From Schistocephalus solidus (taxonomy: Eukaryota > Platyhelminthes > Cestoda > Diphyllobothriidea > Diphyllobothriidae): DNA of 64,000 nucleotides. Position numbers and translations under genes: made by a program. How positions within the stretch are numbered: the first letter of the stretch is position 1; the number at the start of each line of letters is the position of its first letter. The DNA lies in contig WEDG01005356.1 in NCBI GenBank assembly GCA_017591395.1, forward strand, positions 1 to 64,000, read 5' to 3'. The notes under the pieces are model-generated. The model was not told where the DNA came from and searched no databases. It saw nothing but the letters and a program-made list of their open reading frames with translations. This document shows, piece after piece, positions 45,137 through 57,429 of the stretch.

Positions 45137-45560
45137 ATATGCTACACGTCGCTATGCGACCACCTGTGGGGGCTCTAGTCTGAGCTCAACGGTACAACGG
45201 AAGGTGCATGTTCCTTAAGCAGATCGTTGAGCCGCACACATTTATCATATTCCCTATCGCAACTGAGAAATCAACGAGCCCATGGCTCAATGATAGAGCG
45301 TTTGACTAAATTACCAAATGGCGCAGGAAGGAATCCCAGGTGATCCACACTTAGGATTGGGTATGACTGCCTGATGACCGCTAATAAGCGAGAATTAGCC
45401 ATTCCGGTCTGCCTTGCCTTTGTTGGTTCCACCTTATCAACATATTCTACACGTCGCTATGCGACCCCCTGCGAAGGCTCTAGTCTGAGCTCCAGGGCAC
45501 AACGGAACACACATGTTATTTAAGGAGATAGGGTGAACCGCACACTATTACATACGAGTC
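45134..45560 (+). repeat. Hammerhead SINE, diverged copy with flanking half unit
   Basis: 45,134-45,275 is the distal half of a unit ('cgtcgctatgcgacc...tgttcctta'), and the tRNA-like head starts at 45,276 ('gagcccatggctcaatg'). The B box is degraded. The ribozyme region is at 45,365-45,418, and another distal half follows to about 45,560. The tandem half-unit arrangement is as at 40 kb. Confidence 0.75.
45365..45418 (+). ncRNA. Hammerhead motif, probably inactive, with stem II covariation
   Basis: Core CTGATGA is kept. Stem II is cgct-aata-agcg, both strands changed relative to ggct-aata-agcc at 40.5 kb so that pairing is preserved. GAAA has become GAAT, and the cleavage nucleotide is G (tctg), which hammerheads do not cut. 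Confidence 0.6.
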
Positions 45561-46733
45561 ATTAGCCAGCGATAAGGAAGCAACCGCCAACGTGAAAAAT
45601 ACTAATTTAACATTAATCTGTTCCCAAATGTTTAGCATTTGCCCTGCGTTGCCTATCTGTTTCCTGCCTTTGCAAAGTTGTTTCAATGCTACTTCAGGAA
45701 TCTTTCTATTTCACTTACTGACTATGTTCTGGAAAGTAGCTGGTGTGCGAATGGTTAACATTATAACGACATCACAACTATCGATTCAGGTGTTGCGAAT
45801 CCGTTAAGAGGCTGCAATGGCAAGGAGACATAAATTTCATCCGAAACCGCCGTCACCTTGGCGGTTAACGTGGAAAGGACTCTTTGAGGGTAAAATATAG
45901 TGATTGTATCGAGATGAATACAAAACTGACTACCCAATAAATGGCTAGAGCACACGCGTTTGATTGCCCATCGAAGCCCACACGGGTTTATGCGTCAGCA
46001 AAGTATGCGCAGAAGTAAGTATGTATTGCACAAAGGGAAATGTCTATAGAATAGAGACTAAGTTGTGAGATGACATGTTAAATGATGAATGGCACGATTG
46101 CCGATCGAGGCCAGTTGGGGCAGAGTTGCCTTCTAAAGGTGATTGTTTGTGCGTGTTTGGTATGGTTGATTGAAAGATCGTTCGAGGTTCCGGGGGTGAA
46201 AGGCAGAGGGGAGGGCAGAAGTTGACTGCAAAAGTGGGGCGATGTGGGTATTGAAGCCCTGGATTTCACAAATGCACAGATGCCCAGTGTCTCTCTTGAG
46301 AGGGCAGACACCTACTGGAGTAATTACAAACTGCAGGTGTAAGCGAGTGGGACATTTTGTAGCCAAATAAGAAAGAAGGGACGGGACGTAAATAAAATTG
46401 AAAATGTGTACATCGGCAAACACAGGTGTATGTATATTTATATCACAGAAAATGTAACGATTTCATTCTCTTACTCCCAGACCTTTCTGACCTTTCAAGG
46501 CAAGAAAAGAGAGTAGAAAAACCGAGAGACCGCACCAACCCAAAAGTGACAGACAAAATATACGGGCTTCGTTCGCCCCTCAAATCCTTAAAACACGGAG
46601 GACCATGCCATGTATATTTACAAATATGTTTATATATATTGTGATTTTCGCTTCGCTCACGCAGATAGGGAGAGGGAAACCGAGGCGAAATGGCTTATAG
46701 AGCCTTCGTAGTCAAGAAGAACTACCTCCTCAG
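45561..46733. other. 3' flank of the GRK-like gene
   Basis: Lies after the GRK stop on its strand and may hold its 3' untranslated region. No AATAAA is found on the - strand close to the stop; TATAAA-like variants occur near 46,440 and 46,630. No other gene is recognised. A - frame at 46,423-46,133 is not family-like. Confidence 0.35.
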
Positions 46734-47237
46734 TCAGGATCGTGCGTCGCCGGCTGCCGCAGAGCTCACACTTTCCCCGGGACTAATCACATCGAGGCCG
46801 ACAACTGCCTCAGCTGCGAACGCCGATTTGGAAGAGGAAGATTTTGAGGAGAGGATTGGCGGCTGCAGTGTTTCAACGACGTCCTCTACAACCGGCTTTG
46901 GATTCTCCAACTGTGGTTTACACTGATCTGGTTGTCCAACTATACCTATATCACTACTACTAGCAATTCTGGCGGAGTAAAATTTTGGAATCGACTTCTG
47001 CTTGTTTGTTGAGGGCACTGAACACTGTTTAGTTAAAGTTTTTTGCTCGGAGGGTAGACATGAAGGACCTAGTCCCTTCTGTGATCCAGTGGGTGACACG
47101 TTGATAGTATGGGCTCTGTGGGAAGTCTCTGCGCCGTACATTTTGTGCGCCTTACGGTTTAGCGCGGAAATGAGTTCCGTGGAGACTTGGAATGCCTCTT
47201 CAATTTCCTCTTTCCATTGGGTGATGAGAATTTTGTC
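46734..47237 (-). CDS. GRK2: GRK2/3-like receptor kinase, terminal exon
   Basis: The acceptor 'tgtttccttacag' ends at 47,238, and the frame continues in phase 0 for 167 codons to a TGA at 46,734. It begins 'DKILITQWKEEIEEAF' then 'QVSTELISALNRK', matching the last strand and long C-terminal helix of the GRK2/3 PH domain (human '[20 protein letters not shown]'); this helix and its extension bind G-protein beta-gamma. About 130 residues of Ser-, Pro- and Ala-rich, probably disordered tail follow, ending 'SSAAAGDARS'. That tail is much longer than the roughly 35 residues found after this helix in human GRK2. GRK2/3 phosphorylates active G-protein-coupled receptors at the plasma membrane. Codon phase agrees with the preceding exon. 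Confidence 0.8.
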   Translation of the reverse strand, partial: DKILITQWKEEIEEAFQVSTELISALNRKAHKMYGAETSHRAHTINVSPTGSQKGLGPSCLPSEQKTLTKQCSVPSTNKQKSIPKFYSARIASSSDIGIVGQPDQCKPQLENPKPVVEDVVETLQPPILSSKSSSSKSAFAAEAVVGLDVISPGESVSSAAAGDARS

Positions 47238-48954
47238 CTGTAAGGAAACAAGCTCGAAGTAAATTATGCTATTTGTAAGTGCGACATATTTTCAATGCAT
47301 CAAATGCAGACGATTCCCCTCAGCCATGAAGGGTTGGCTGCGCTTAAAGCTGGATTAGGGGGCACGCTGCCATCTTACCACCAATGAACTGCTGAAATAC
47401 ACGTTTGCTCTACTACGGTGAAATTTCCGACAAAAGCTTGTTTCTGAAACTTGCCGTCTCAAGAGACGATTAGCTACAAGCACGTTTCATATGTTGAGAA
47501 AGGTTACAAAAAATAAAGCATACGCATACTTTCTATAGTTTTTGAAGCAATATGTCAAGATGACCACTCTGTTGATTTTAGTACAGGTGAAGTGTTCCAT
47601 CTTAAGCTATGCGGTTACTGCGGTAGCCCAAGAAATCAATTCTAGCAAATTTCGAACGCTAAATTACATTTAACACATAACGACATACGGTAGATGACTT
47701 ATTTCATGTGATATAGAAAAAATTGAAAGAACAGTTTAGCTTACAACTAAGTTATGTTATTTTGATTTTTTGCGTAGATTTGAGGCTGAGAATGACTTTT
47801 ACTAAAGAAAATGGCCTCTTCGATCATGTTTATTGAAGGGTAACAGACACGATTCGGGCGAAATTGGAGGGTGTCGGAAATCTAAGAATGCGTCTATGCT
47901 ATCTAACATCACTGAAGAAAGCATATGGCTTTTGTGACTTGAAATTTAAAGATGATTAATATACGCAAAAAGGTTCCAAATAAATCCCTTTTTAAACCGG
48001 AAAATCGGATCTTAAGCCAAATCTGAGGAAGCGTGTTGCTTTTAAAGACCAAGGAACGAATTCATCGTCAAAATTATTTTTCGGAAATTTCTGACGTTTT
48101 TTAACGCGATACGCAGTAATAAACTTGCTTGACTGTATTTTATTTTATCAAAATGAGAAAAGGGAACGAAAACCAAATGCGTATGTGTTTCTTTGGAGAT
48201 CGTTAACCACAAAAATATGTTAAATTAACAACATGTGGGAAGATTATTTATTCTTTAACATAGTTTCCGGTAATGCGTAATTTAGAAACAGAACGGACAG
48301 AAGAGTAACAGTTTTTGCAAAACCATATTATATGCTTGATCACTTTTATGCATTTGCACTCTTAGAGCGGGGCCTTAAAATAAAATGGTTAAATATTTTC
48401 CAGTATTTCGAGGGCAATCTGAAACTCCTTGTAATCCACTACCAAGAAATAAATTTATAGAAATAAGATGAGAAGAAAGTCGTCTTAATACATAAGGATG
48501 GTATGCATACGATTTAACTTGACAATTATATTCACATTAATTGGTCAGTATTAAAGCGATTTTTCTCGTTTTGAAATCTGTTGCGTTTCTAAAATTATGA
48601 TATTCCCAAACAACTTTAAATTACTTTTCATATTTCCTTTAAGTTTTAAATTCGCTTTAGATCTTTCAGCATTATTTCCATACCGCTGGAATGCGTGTTG
48701 GTGATGATTTGCGAATGGCTATCAATCTTTCATAAATTCTGGTATTCTGCATGGGTTAGGCAATCTGCTGTATTTTCTGCAGCCAGCGTTATAGAGGCGG
48801 TTATTAGCACAACGTGGACGAGCCCTCTTAAACTTTTGCAAACAGTTTGCGTGTTTGCTCTGTCAGAATCGCCTGCTGGTGTTTCATTTTAAATAAAAGT
48901 GTAGGTTCTTGCATTTAACATTTCTAAACATAAAAATAGTAGTTTGAAACTCAC
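47238..48954 (-). other. Intron of the GRK-like gene (1.7 kb)
   Basis: GTGAGT donor at 48,954, CAG acceptor at 47,238. AT-rich, no element recognised, apart from a low-similarity match of 47,850-47,980 to 37,390-37,530. Confidence 0.6.
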
Positions 48955-49071
48955 ATTCAACGTGAGTATCAGCTTGGTGTCATTCTTCAGTGAAATTATC
49001 AAACAGTTGTCCATCTTGTACATTCGCTGAAAGTTTGGAGAAATCTCGCGAATATCAAACATTGATATAAG
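48955..49071 (-). CDS. GRK2: GRK2/3-like receptor kinase, PH-domain middle exon
   Basis: A 117-nt exon (39 codons, phase 0 at both ends), bounded by 'tttctttattttag' and AAT|GTGAGT. Translation: 'LISMFDIREISPNFQRMYKM' then 'DNCLIISLKNDTKLILTLN'. It lines up with the human GRK2 PH-domain text '[20 protein letters not shown]' and 'LLLKIRGGKQFILQC', including the hydrophobic strands and the Cys. This exon is invisible in a plain ATG-based ORF scan because no long frame surrounds it. Together with the next exon it completes the PH domain, which binds acidic phospholipids and G-beta-gamma. Confidence 0.8.
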
Positions 49072-52000
49072 CTAAAATAAAGAAAAAAGGCAAGGTTATT
49101 AGGAAGAAGCTGATTTCTTCGATTCAATGTTTGCTCAAAAGCCAGGAATGCATGTCCAAAATCAATCCGCAAGTTAAACAATGTCCTCTGTTATGTATGG
49201 ATATTCTGCCATTATTTGTCACATAAATTCGACGTAGAACTGTGCGAATCACAGTGAAGTATGTAAAGAGGAATGAAAGCTCAGCTGACCGAGGAAATAA
49301 CATTATGTGGGCCTACGATAGACAAGAACCCCCAAGTAATATTTATGGGTAACCATATCAGACTTTGAAATAGTCTTTGCAAGGAGCATAGGGAAATCAG
49401 CCGAAGAGAGTTTTGAATTAAATTACGAAGAAGACATTTATACAATCTGAAAGCGAGTTAAGAGCATTTATCCATAAGGCCCTGAAATGCAAACCCACCA
49501 ATTAAACTATCCTTTACCATTCAGGGGTTTGAGTATAATAAACATTTTCTAATTATAAAATGGGTTGAGCAACCATCTGTTACGAAGGGCCTTCATGCTT
49601 AAGCAAAATTGGAACTTTATGCAAAGGAAAAGAGGTCTAAGATGAAAAGCTACTGACATTGAAGCTAACAGCCCCACGTACTCAGCATTGAACTAGACAA
49701 CATGCCCGCAAATGCTCTTATCTGCTTATTTATAGTTACCACAAAAATAACATCCAATCTCCTCTCAAGCTAAAAATACATTCAAAGCAATGAAGGTTTG
49801 TATAAACGCTGTCAAGTTCCCCCTCCTGATATGACACAAGGAGAGGTTCGACCCGTCACCCAAACAACGAACACACTCTGGCAACGAGGCTCATAGTCAG
49901 TTACGGAAGGCAAAGTATGTGTCGGTTGAATCAATTGGTTGTTTGTTCGAGATTCCAGCATAATTGTTGACGAAAAACTGACAAACACATTCCGTCTGCA
50001 ATTGTGTCCTATATTTGCGAAAGGGCTGATACGTCAGTTGGTTTCTAATTAGATCTAAAATGTTCGCAAAACTAATGATTATTGCCTAGGAATTTTATGA
50101 AAGTAGGGCTATTTGATCTCTCCCCCACCGATTTTCTGAAATTCACACAGAATATTACAAACGTTTGCGAGGCGACAATGAAATAAGCATACTGCTAAAC
50201 AAGCAATATTCGAAAAAAATAAACTACAAACTCAGAGGGACTTATAGTCGATGGAAATGGCCCATTCAATTTCAGCCTCAACCAGAATCCCAGTGTCCCG
50301 ATTTTTACAAATCCTACCACCTAGCCTCCTATTTTTCTACTGTCATTTTGACTGATATTTATACAGTTACAAGCGAAAATTTTTAACGCGTGCCGCATGG
50401 AGTGAGTGCATTAACGGCGACCTGCGCGGGCCTTTGTGAGGCAAACTTGCGCAGAAGCTACCGCACTCTCTCCCTTCCCTCACCCAGTCACCCAGCCGGT
50501 CGCAGTGCATTGCATCTACCAGGGTTTGGAACGCGCCGTTCACAGCTCGCATTTGTTAAGGCATCAGTAAGGGGAAGGCATCACAGGTTGACTCTTCAAT
50601 CACTCAAAAATAAAATAATGAGGCTAGAAATAGAACATCACGTAGCAGCTTTCCAGGCCACGGCTTTCAGCTAATCTTAATATATAAGAGTGCCTCAGAT
50701 TTATTACAGAGAGAGTAGATGCCGTTGGAGTTGAATCCTCCCCCAGTGTCGACCTTACCCCCTCTAGTCCCTCTCCTTCAAGCCTTCAAGCTCCCTAGTC
50801 CCTCTCCTTCAAGCCTTAGTCAATTGTGCGAGCTCCTCATACGATCTATTTTTTTTCCATTCACATATTCATATATAAGGAGAAAAGAAACCGGGCCATC
50901 ATTTGCTGCACCAATTGGTGAAATTGACTAGTCAGATGGTTTGACATGGATGATAAGCTTTTGGTGACGGAAAAGGGGCTTAAGTTAGTAAGTGTTGCAA
51001 CAAAAAACTGTGAACTCAGACGTAACTGCGTAAAAGCTAGAAAATGGCATTTAAACTGGTGCGAAGAGCTGGGGAGCAGTTGGATGGGACTTTGCAGTTG
51101 GCGGCCATCTAATTTTGTCGTAACATCGGGGCCCGTTCAGCTTCCTCCTCTCCTGCCTGTTGTTCTCATACGGATAAGTTCCCAACAGTGCCAACATATT
51201 TGAATATGATATTTACGATAGGCCCTCAACAGTTATAATCTGGTATAACCATATCTTATTTCAATGAATGACACATGATATATTTTATGTGACCTGAGCC
51301 CACCCCACGTTTCTAGGCGCGTAAACCACCGATTTGAGTTCCATATCCTGGTGCTTGTACCCTCTGAAATATTTCCTTCTGAATGTTTTGTAAGTTTAAA
51401 TTTTTCTGCTCACTACCATATAGAAGAGAGAACGGGTCTGAAAAAATACCCAGGAAAATGGAGGGGACGAAGGCATGGTGAAATTCCTATAGTGACCACC
51501 AACTGTTTGACCAGACTGCCAAGTTCTACCTTTGAAAGATTAAACAGATTAGCAGTATCTATAATTTCTTGACCAAAACGTACATTGGAGTTAAATTTTT
51601 ATTTTGCCATTAAAACAGATTGATGACCAATAGCAGTTGCATGCAGTTTAAAGACGCAACCTTGTAAAAGACAAAAAACAGTCAAAAAACCTAATACTTT
51701 CTTCGTCTTCTTTGTTGAAGACACAAAATTCGTCTTAAAGTATGAATTATAGAGGTGTTTTGAGGGAGTTCGTTGGTTCATGTTCCTGGGACGAGGCCCT
51801 GTAACCTGCCTCATCTATACATACACTCCAATTCTTATGAAATTTCAAATTACGAACTTTCAGACTTACGAAGAAAGAGTACCGCAAATTCAACTTTTGT
51901 TCGTTGGGCTCCGGGAAGTTTAAGATAAGAAAACAGGCATATGAGCATACTAACTTAGGGAGGTGAATTTAAGTACAGTATAAGGCCACGTAAAAAGGAT

Positions 52001-55000
52001 GTTGTATAACAACTGACGACCATTTTAATTTAGGAACGGCCGTTTGAAACTTAAACCCCTTAATTTTAGAAGTGCCTTTATTTGGTAGTTAGAGTCAGTG
52101 CGTTAATCAATGGGGTCTCGGAGAGTGACATTTGAAACAAATGATTTAGTACAACAACGACAAATCATAGGCCATCTTATCAGACACGACAAAGCCATTT
52201 ATTCCGCACCGCAAGCCGAGAAGTGGATCCATTGTGAGGCGGGCGTTAGGACAGAAAACACTGAAAATGGTATTTCAGAGCCTCAGTCGAGATAAATAAT
52301 TACCAAAACCATCTTGGCCTAAACTTCAGAAAACATATTCACACCAATTTCAGCTCATTCCTTCATTAAACATTCCATTTCGTGTACAGATACAGGTAGT
52401 TCATCGAGGAAGGGATATAACTACCCTTTAAAGAAAGAATTTTTTTGGAAGTGAAAAAGGTTAAGCTCTTTTTCAGTTCGGTTTTAACCATTAATCTCAA
52501 TATCAAAAAATGTTTGTAAATTTAAACGTGACTTATTTGTCACGAGTTGATATCTGTACACGAGCATTTTGTAGGCAGATTAATGTTTAGGTGTGAATGA
52601 CTTCCTTAAAACTTGATCCTGTTTGATTATCACAGGATGGACCAAACAAAGTTAACTGAAAAGGGGAAAGAGATAACAGAGGATGCAAAGAGATTGATAT
52701 CAAACGTTTTCTTGCATGTTCTGCTTTAATCCAACCAATCAGAGCCCCAAGCGCCACATGTGATCAGAAACACAAACATGCCCTCACAAACGGCGCAGAT
52801 GGTCCACAAACGGGGTCTGAAAGATAGGTCAACAGGAGTTCATTAAACAGGATTTGGGTATTTAGTCAACCAGGAATGCGGAAACAGTGATCAATTGGCT
52901 TCCCGAAACAAACCAACTCCACATGAGTGACAAAGGTCATGTAAAGCCTAATTCTGTCAATAATTTCGTAGTAGTACACATTAACAGTCTTTTGCCAATC
53001 TTATATTTTGGGCGGATGTTCGCAAAACAGAGTTCGGGATGGCAAACTTCTCATATGCTTATTTTAATCTGAGATTTGTTTCGCCGGCGACGCCGAGGCA
53101 ATATAGACGTATTTACCGGGGTTTGATAATTAAATAACTAAATAATAAGTGGTGTCAATCCATGGAAAGTGAGAAGAGCTCCAGTCCGTATTTGATTTTC
53201 GTCGGATGGCGTTGATCGTTCTCTATAACCGCTGATTTTTTCCTTAATGAGAGTGCGGCGAGCATAAACCAATCACAGAAAAATACAGCAAGAATAATTA
53301 GTTAATTGAAAACCATTCAAATACCGCTAAATGAATGATCTTATAACGAGTTCAAAATATGCTTAAATTGAATACAGCTTAACGTCCATGAACATAATTC
53401 TACTCCAATGTAAATACTTCAAGGAGTTCAGAACTATTTTAATAAATAAGGACGGGTTTCATTCACCAACGTCCCCTTTCAAGCATCTGATAGAAACTCA
53501 GCATGGAACAAAATATGCGAGACCTCTTCTTAAAGGTCAGATTTTCTTAAAAAAAATAAAAAAACAGATCCGTAGGCAATTAAACATAGCTACCGATCAG
53601 ATATGTGGACCAGTAGGCTAACATATCGCAAGGTCTCCTTTAGTCCCCGGCATCACGCGTTTGAACACACATAAATATTGTCACACAGCAATTTAACAAT
53701 TGTTCAATAAGACGCACCCTGACATAACCTGAAAGACGTAAAACATATATTTAAGGCGGTAATTGCTGTTCGATATCAAAGGTAATACGCTTTATTGGGA
53801 GAAAGTATCCAACAAATTTTGAAATGAACAACACACCACTAGCAACGAACGCTATTAAAATACCTACGGAAGTTTATTATATACAAAAAAACCGTGCAGG
53901 TCAAAAAAGTGTTTTCTGCCAAAACATGGGGCAGCTTTGTTGGAATCCAAAATGCCCTATAATGCGTAGTGTCACGTCAGTTGTTACAAAAGTACTTAGG
54001 CAAACGCATTGTAGGCTAAGGACAGATGTCGGTAAGGATAAAAACTACAAATCGTGCCTACGTGCACAGAGATGAGAAAGATTTCAAAATTGGCTGCGAG
54101 GGTCTACTGCTGGTAATAGTTGCCACCACTTAGATTAGGCCACACAGGTTGCAAACGATGGACATTGAATGAACACAGTAACAGTTTGTGTGGTGAAGAA
54201 ATCTTCACACAACAGCACACAGCTGTCCTTCGTGATAATTGCACTTGAACACGACCATCGCCAATTACCCACATTCACGCTTCGCTTCCCACTCCCAATT
54301 AGCCCGGGCCACACTTAGCTTTGTTCTTCCTTCTCGTCATCTCTCTTCCCCCCCCCCCTCTTCAACTCTGGTGTTTTGTCATTCACAAGAGAACATTGTT
54401 TTTATCTTCCACCATATCTACAATAACGGTCAAGTGTTTGCGGGAATTCCGAAGGAGGGTTATTTCAGGAGGCTCCATAGAAGATATAGGACACTTTAGC
54501 CTTCAAGACGCATTATTTGTAGGATGTTTAAACATTTAACTGGGAAATCTCAGGACGAGGTTACCTTGTAATAAGGGCACCTTGCGCTAACTTCCATGCA
54601 GATGGGAGTTTGGTTTAAAACACGGGAAAAGGTAAGCTTTCTGAAATCTAGTGCAAGTTTACCTGTATAATGGGAGGTTTCTTTTTCTGGTGTCTAATTG
54701 TAATTCTAAGTAATTATATAATACAGATGTTCAATGAATCGCACTCAGTTTCTTAGAATGCTAGTTGTCTTCCTGCTCCGAGCCGGATTTTTAAAAGCAC
54801 AGTTTGGAGTTTAAGGTGGAGCTTCATTAACTATCTTTTGAACTTGACCCTCCTCATTTGCACCTTCAGAGTCTTCAAAGATGGTCAACCAAGGAAACTA
54901 AGACCTACTCAGTCCTATTTTATGGTCGAACGAGTATGCCCTAAGAGGTAATTCGCAAGCCAACGAAACATTCCCTTACATGACATTGCTTGACAGGGAT

Positions 55001-55652
55001 TTTAATTCATTTCGAATCAACTTCATTTTTGCTGGTGATTGCGTTAGCGATGTGTTTTTCCTTCAAAGAGACAACAACTCTTAGCCTGTCCCTAAAGGTC
55101 GATTAGCTGGGTGTTAGAAAAGCCTTTTAATGATCGTTGTTAATGCTAAGAATAGGCTCAGGAAATCATAAAACGAGTGAAAAGATGTCAACCGATTTCT
55201 TCACAACCGATAGGTAATTGTCCACGTGCACTCCCTCGAGGCTTAGACCTATTTTGCGTCGATTAAAGCATACGGACTGCTAAAGGCCCAGTCACGTGTT
55301 TTGCCGGTTTTCTGCTATTGCATGGCTGATCTGCGAGTGGTTCACCTCAGCAGTGAGTCATCCAGAATCCTCCGTATGCTATCTCAAAGGTACTCTAGTT
55401 TTTTGAAGTTTTAATCATCCGCTTCCTCAGAAACTTATCACTGACCTGGAGTAAAGCAGTTTGTCAAAAGGTATCTAGTCTGATTAGGCTAAACAGAGCG
55501 TCTTAATATTGCCCATTAATAACCGAATTTCACTTCTTTTGAAGATCACCGGCATTTCGTAAATGTAGGCTTATCTGCTCTTTCATTAGAACAGGCTTTC
55601 TGCTTATAAAATAGAAAAAAATAACTTTAGACGTCCAAGCTCATAAAAAGCC
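49072..55652 (-). other. GRK-like gene, long intron, left part
   Basis: 6.6 kb of AT-rich sequence inside the 13.6-kb intron. A diverged copy of the LINE-associated alpha/beta repeat lies at 50,390-50,680. No other element or exon is recognised; short + frames are scattered through it. Confidence 0.55.
50390..50680. repeat. Diverged copy of LINE-associated repeat
   Basis: 'aagctaccgcactctctcc', 'catttgttaaggc' and 'ctttccaggccacggctttc' occur in the same order as in the arrays at 16.5-19 and 22.6-24.3 kb. Confidence 0.55.
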
Positions 55653-55657
55653 ATTAA

Positions 55658-55951
55658 TGTTAGGAGGAGGCGCCCTAACCGACTCGCGCGCACGCCGCCC
55701 TGGCCTACGACACTAGCAATTTGTGGACATGTCGTGCGCGCGGTGGTCACGCAAGCTGCCGACAGGATGATCACCGATCGTCGTCCGACCTAGAACATGC
55801 TCGTACGTTTCTGGGTTGACCTTAAAGATCGCGGTTAGCACAGGGCAATACATTTCTATTCTTCTGCCCTTGCTGTTCAGTTCTCTTTTTGGGATTGGAT
55901 CGACGCGCTGGTTGACGGGCGACCGTCAAGGATTGTGGCAAGACCATAACA
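55658..55951 (+). repeat. Ty3/gypsy 5' LTR
   Basis: Starts TGTTAGGAGGAGG and ends ACCATAACA. Shares 'ccctaaccgactcgcgcgca', 'gctgccgacaggatgatc' and 'caaggattgtgg' with the 3' LTR. Confidence 0.9.
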
Positions 55952-56399
55952 ATTTAGCGACGCAGAACTCACAATGTCTGTTTCCACGGGAGAGTCACTG
56001 TCTATCCTGCAGCAACAACCGGCCCAATTCGAGGCCTCTCACCTGTAGATAATAGAATCTTTGAGGCAAAAGTTAATTTTGCATTTTTCTGATCATGAAT
56101 CGTTTGGGAAGGAGTAAAATTCAGCGGACGCAATTGCTGCTTGCATTACCGAGTTTATTTACGATCGTCACTCAGGTGTGACTTTCGATGCCTGGTTCAA
56201 ACGCTAGGAAGATAGTTTCCGCGTTGAATTTGCCAAAGCCGATGATGCGTAGAAGGTACGCACAAGAGAGCACGAGCGGTACACTGAAGAACCCTCGTGA
56301 TTTCACATTCAATTAAACAGTCAAACAACTGGCAGAGACTTCTGTGTAGAAGTCATCTCTGTTGAACATTCGATACTAATTCCTAAAACTGGTAAAGAA

Positions 56400-57035
56400 C
56401 AAAACCGACGACTTTCTGACCCTCGCCAGTATTGTCGACCACGTGTGTGAAAATTTCAAGTTCCAAAGGATGACAGAAGATCAATTTAAGTGCCTCATCT
56501 TTGTGTGCGCTCTTAAGTCACCTTGTGATGCTGAAATTAGAAATCATATGCTCAGTATAATTGAACAGAACCCCGACTTCACCCTAAGGATATTGATCGG
56601 TGAGTGTGGGTGGCTCAAGAATCTTAAGCATGATTCTGCCATTGTGTAGTAAGCGCGTTCCACACTTGCCACCACGAGTGTTCATGCTGTCACCCACACA
56701 AATTCGATGGCACCATTCAAGTCCCAAGGGTCAACCACCAAAAATCACGAACATCTTGTTGGCCATGTGGTACGTGGAATTTCTTTCGCTTCTGTCCATT
56801 CAAAAAGCATATTTGTTGGAAATGCTACAAGTGAGGTCACAAGGAAGATCACTGCCCATCAGGCCAACCCTTCGAATCAAGGGTATGCAATAGGAAGACG
56901 AGGCGGCCCAAGCGGCCATCATTCCATTTCGGTCGAAAGTCTCACTCCATTCTGGCTACCTTCAAGACTCAGGGGTGAGCTTGAATGGGACGTTTCCTTT
57001 GATGGCATTGAATTCAAAGGAAGATGCTACCTGGT
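56400..57035 (+). pseudogene. Gypsy gag remnant
   Basis: 56,443-56,650 gives 'QFKCLIFVCALKSPCDAEIR', a gag-type helix segment. Around 56,810-56,860 a frame reads 'CWKCYK', stop, 'GHKEDHC', which is a CCHC zinc knuckle (C-x2-C-x4-H-x4-C) broken by a TGA. Only fragments of the protease region can be guessed after it. Confidence 0.7.
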
Positions 57036-57300
57036 GCAGTATTTATAGGATACCGTGGTTATGCTTATGCATGCCTACGGCAACGGCATCCTATAAATAC
57101 TGTAACTCCCTGTGTACGAATTACCTGTATCTCATACTGTCTCTGATAATGGGCTCGAGTTGGAATCCGAAATGTCAGGCGAACAAAGCTCTTGCCCCAG
57201 CGATCGCATCTACTTCTTCTCAATTACTTCCTGGGACTCGCATTTTCACTTGTATCAGTCATTTGCTGTCTTCAATCGAATAAAAACATATCTCCCAACC
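57036..57300 (+). repeat. Penelope-type tail inserted between gypsy gag and pol
   Basis: Begins with a small inverted repeat (cagtatttataggat ... atcctataaatactg). Then 'gaatccgaaatgtcaggcg', 'ccccagcgatcgcatc' and 'cacttgtatcag' follow, colinear with the tails at 19.6, 20.0 and 36.3 kb. It interrupts the gypsy coding region and replaces the protease and early RT part. Confidence 0.6.
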
Positions 57301-57429
57301 GAAATGGCCGTTTTCCTTTTGCTGCACTTACAGTAGTCAACCAAGAACTTGAGCGTTTTCAGCGCAGTGCTGTGCTTCAGCCACTGTACTACTTTGCACG
57401 GGCCGCACATATTGTGGCCGTCTAGAAAG

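Noticed and set aside
46690..47262. + frames of 78 and 86 codons
   Set aside because: Antisense shadows of the terminal GRK exon.
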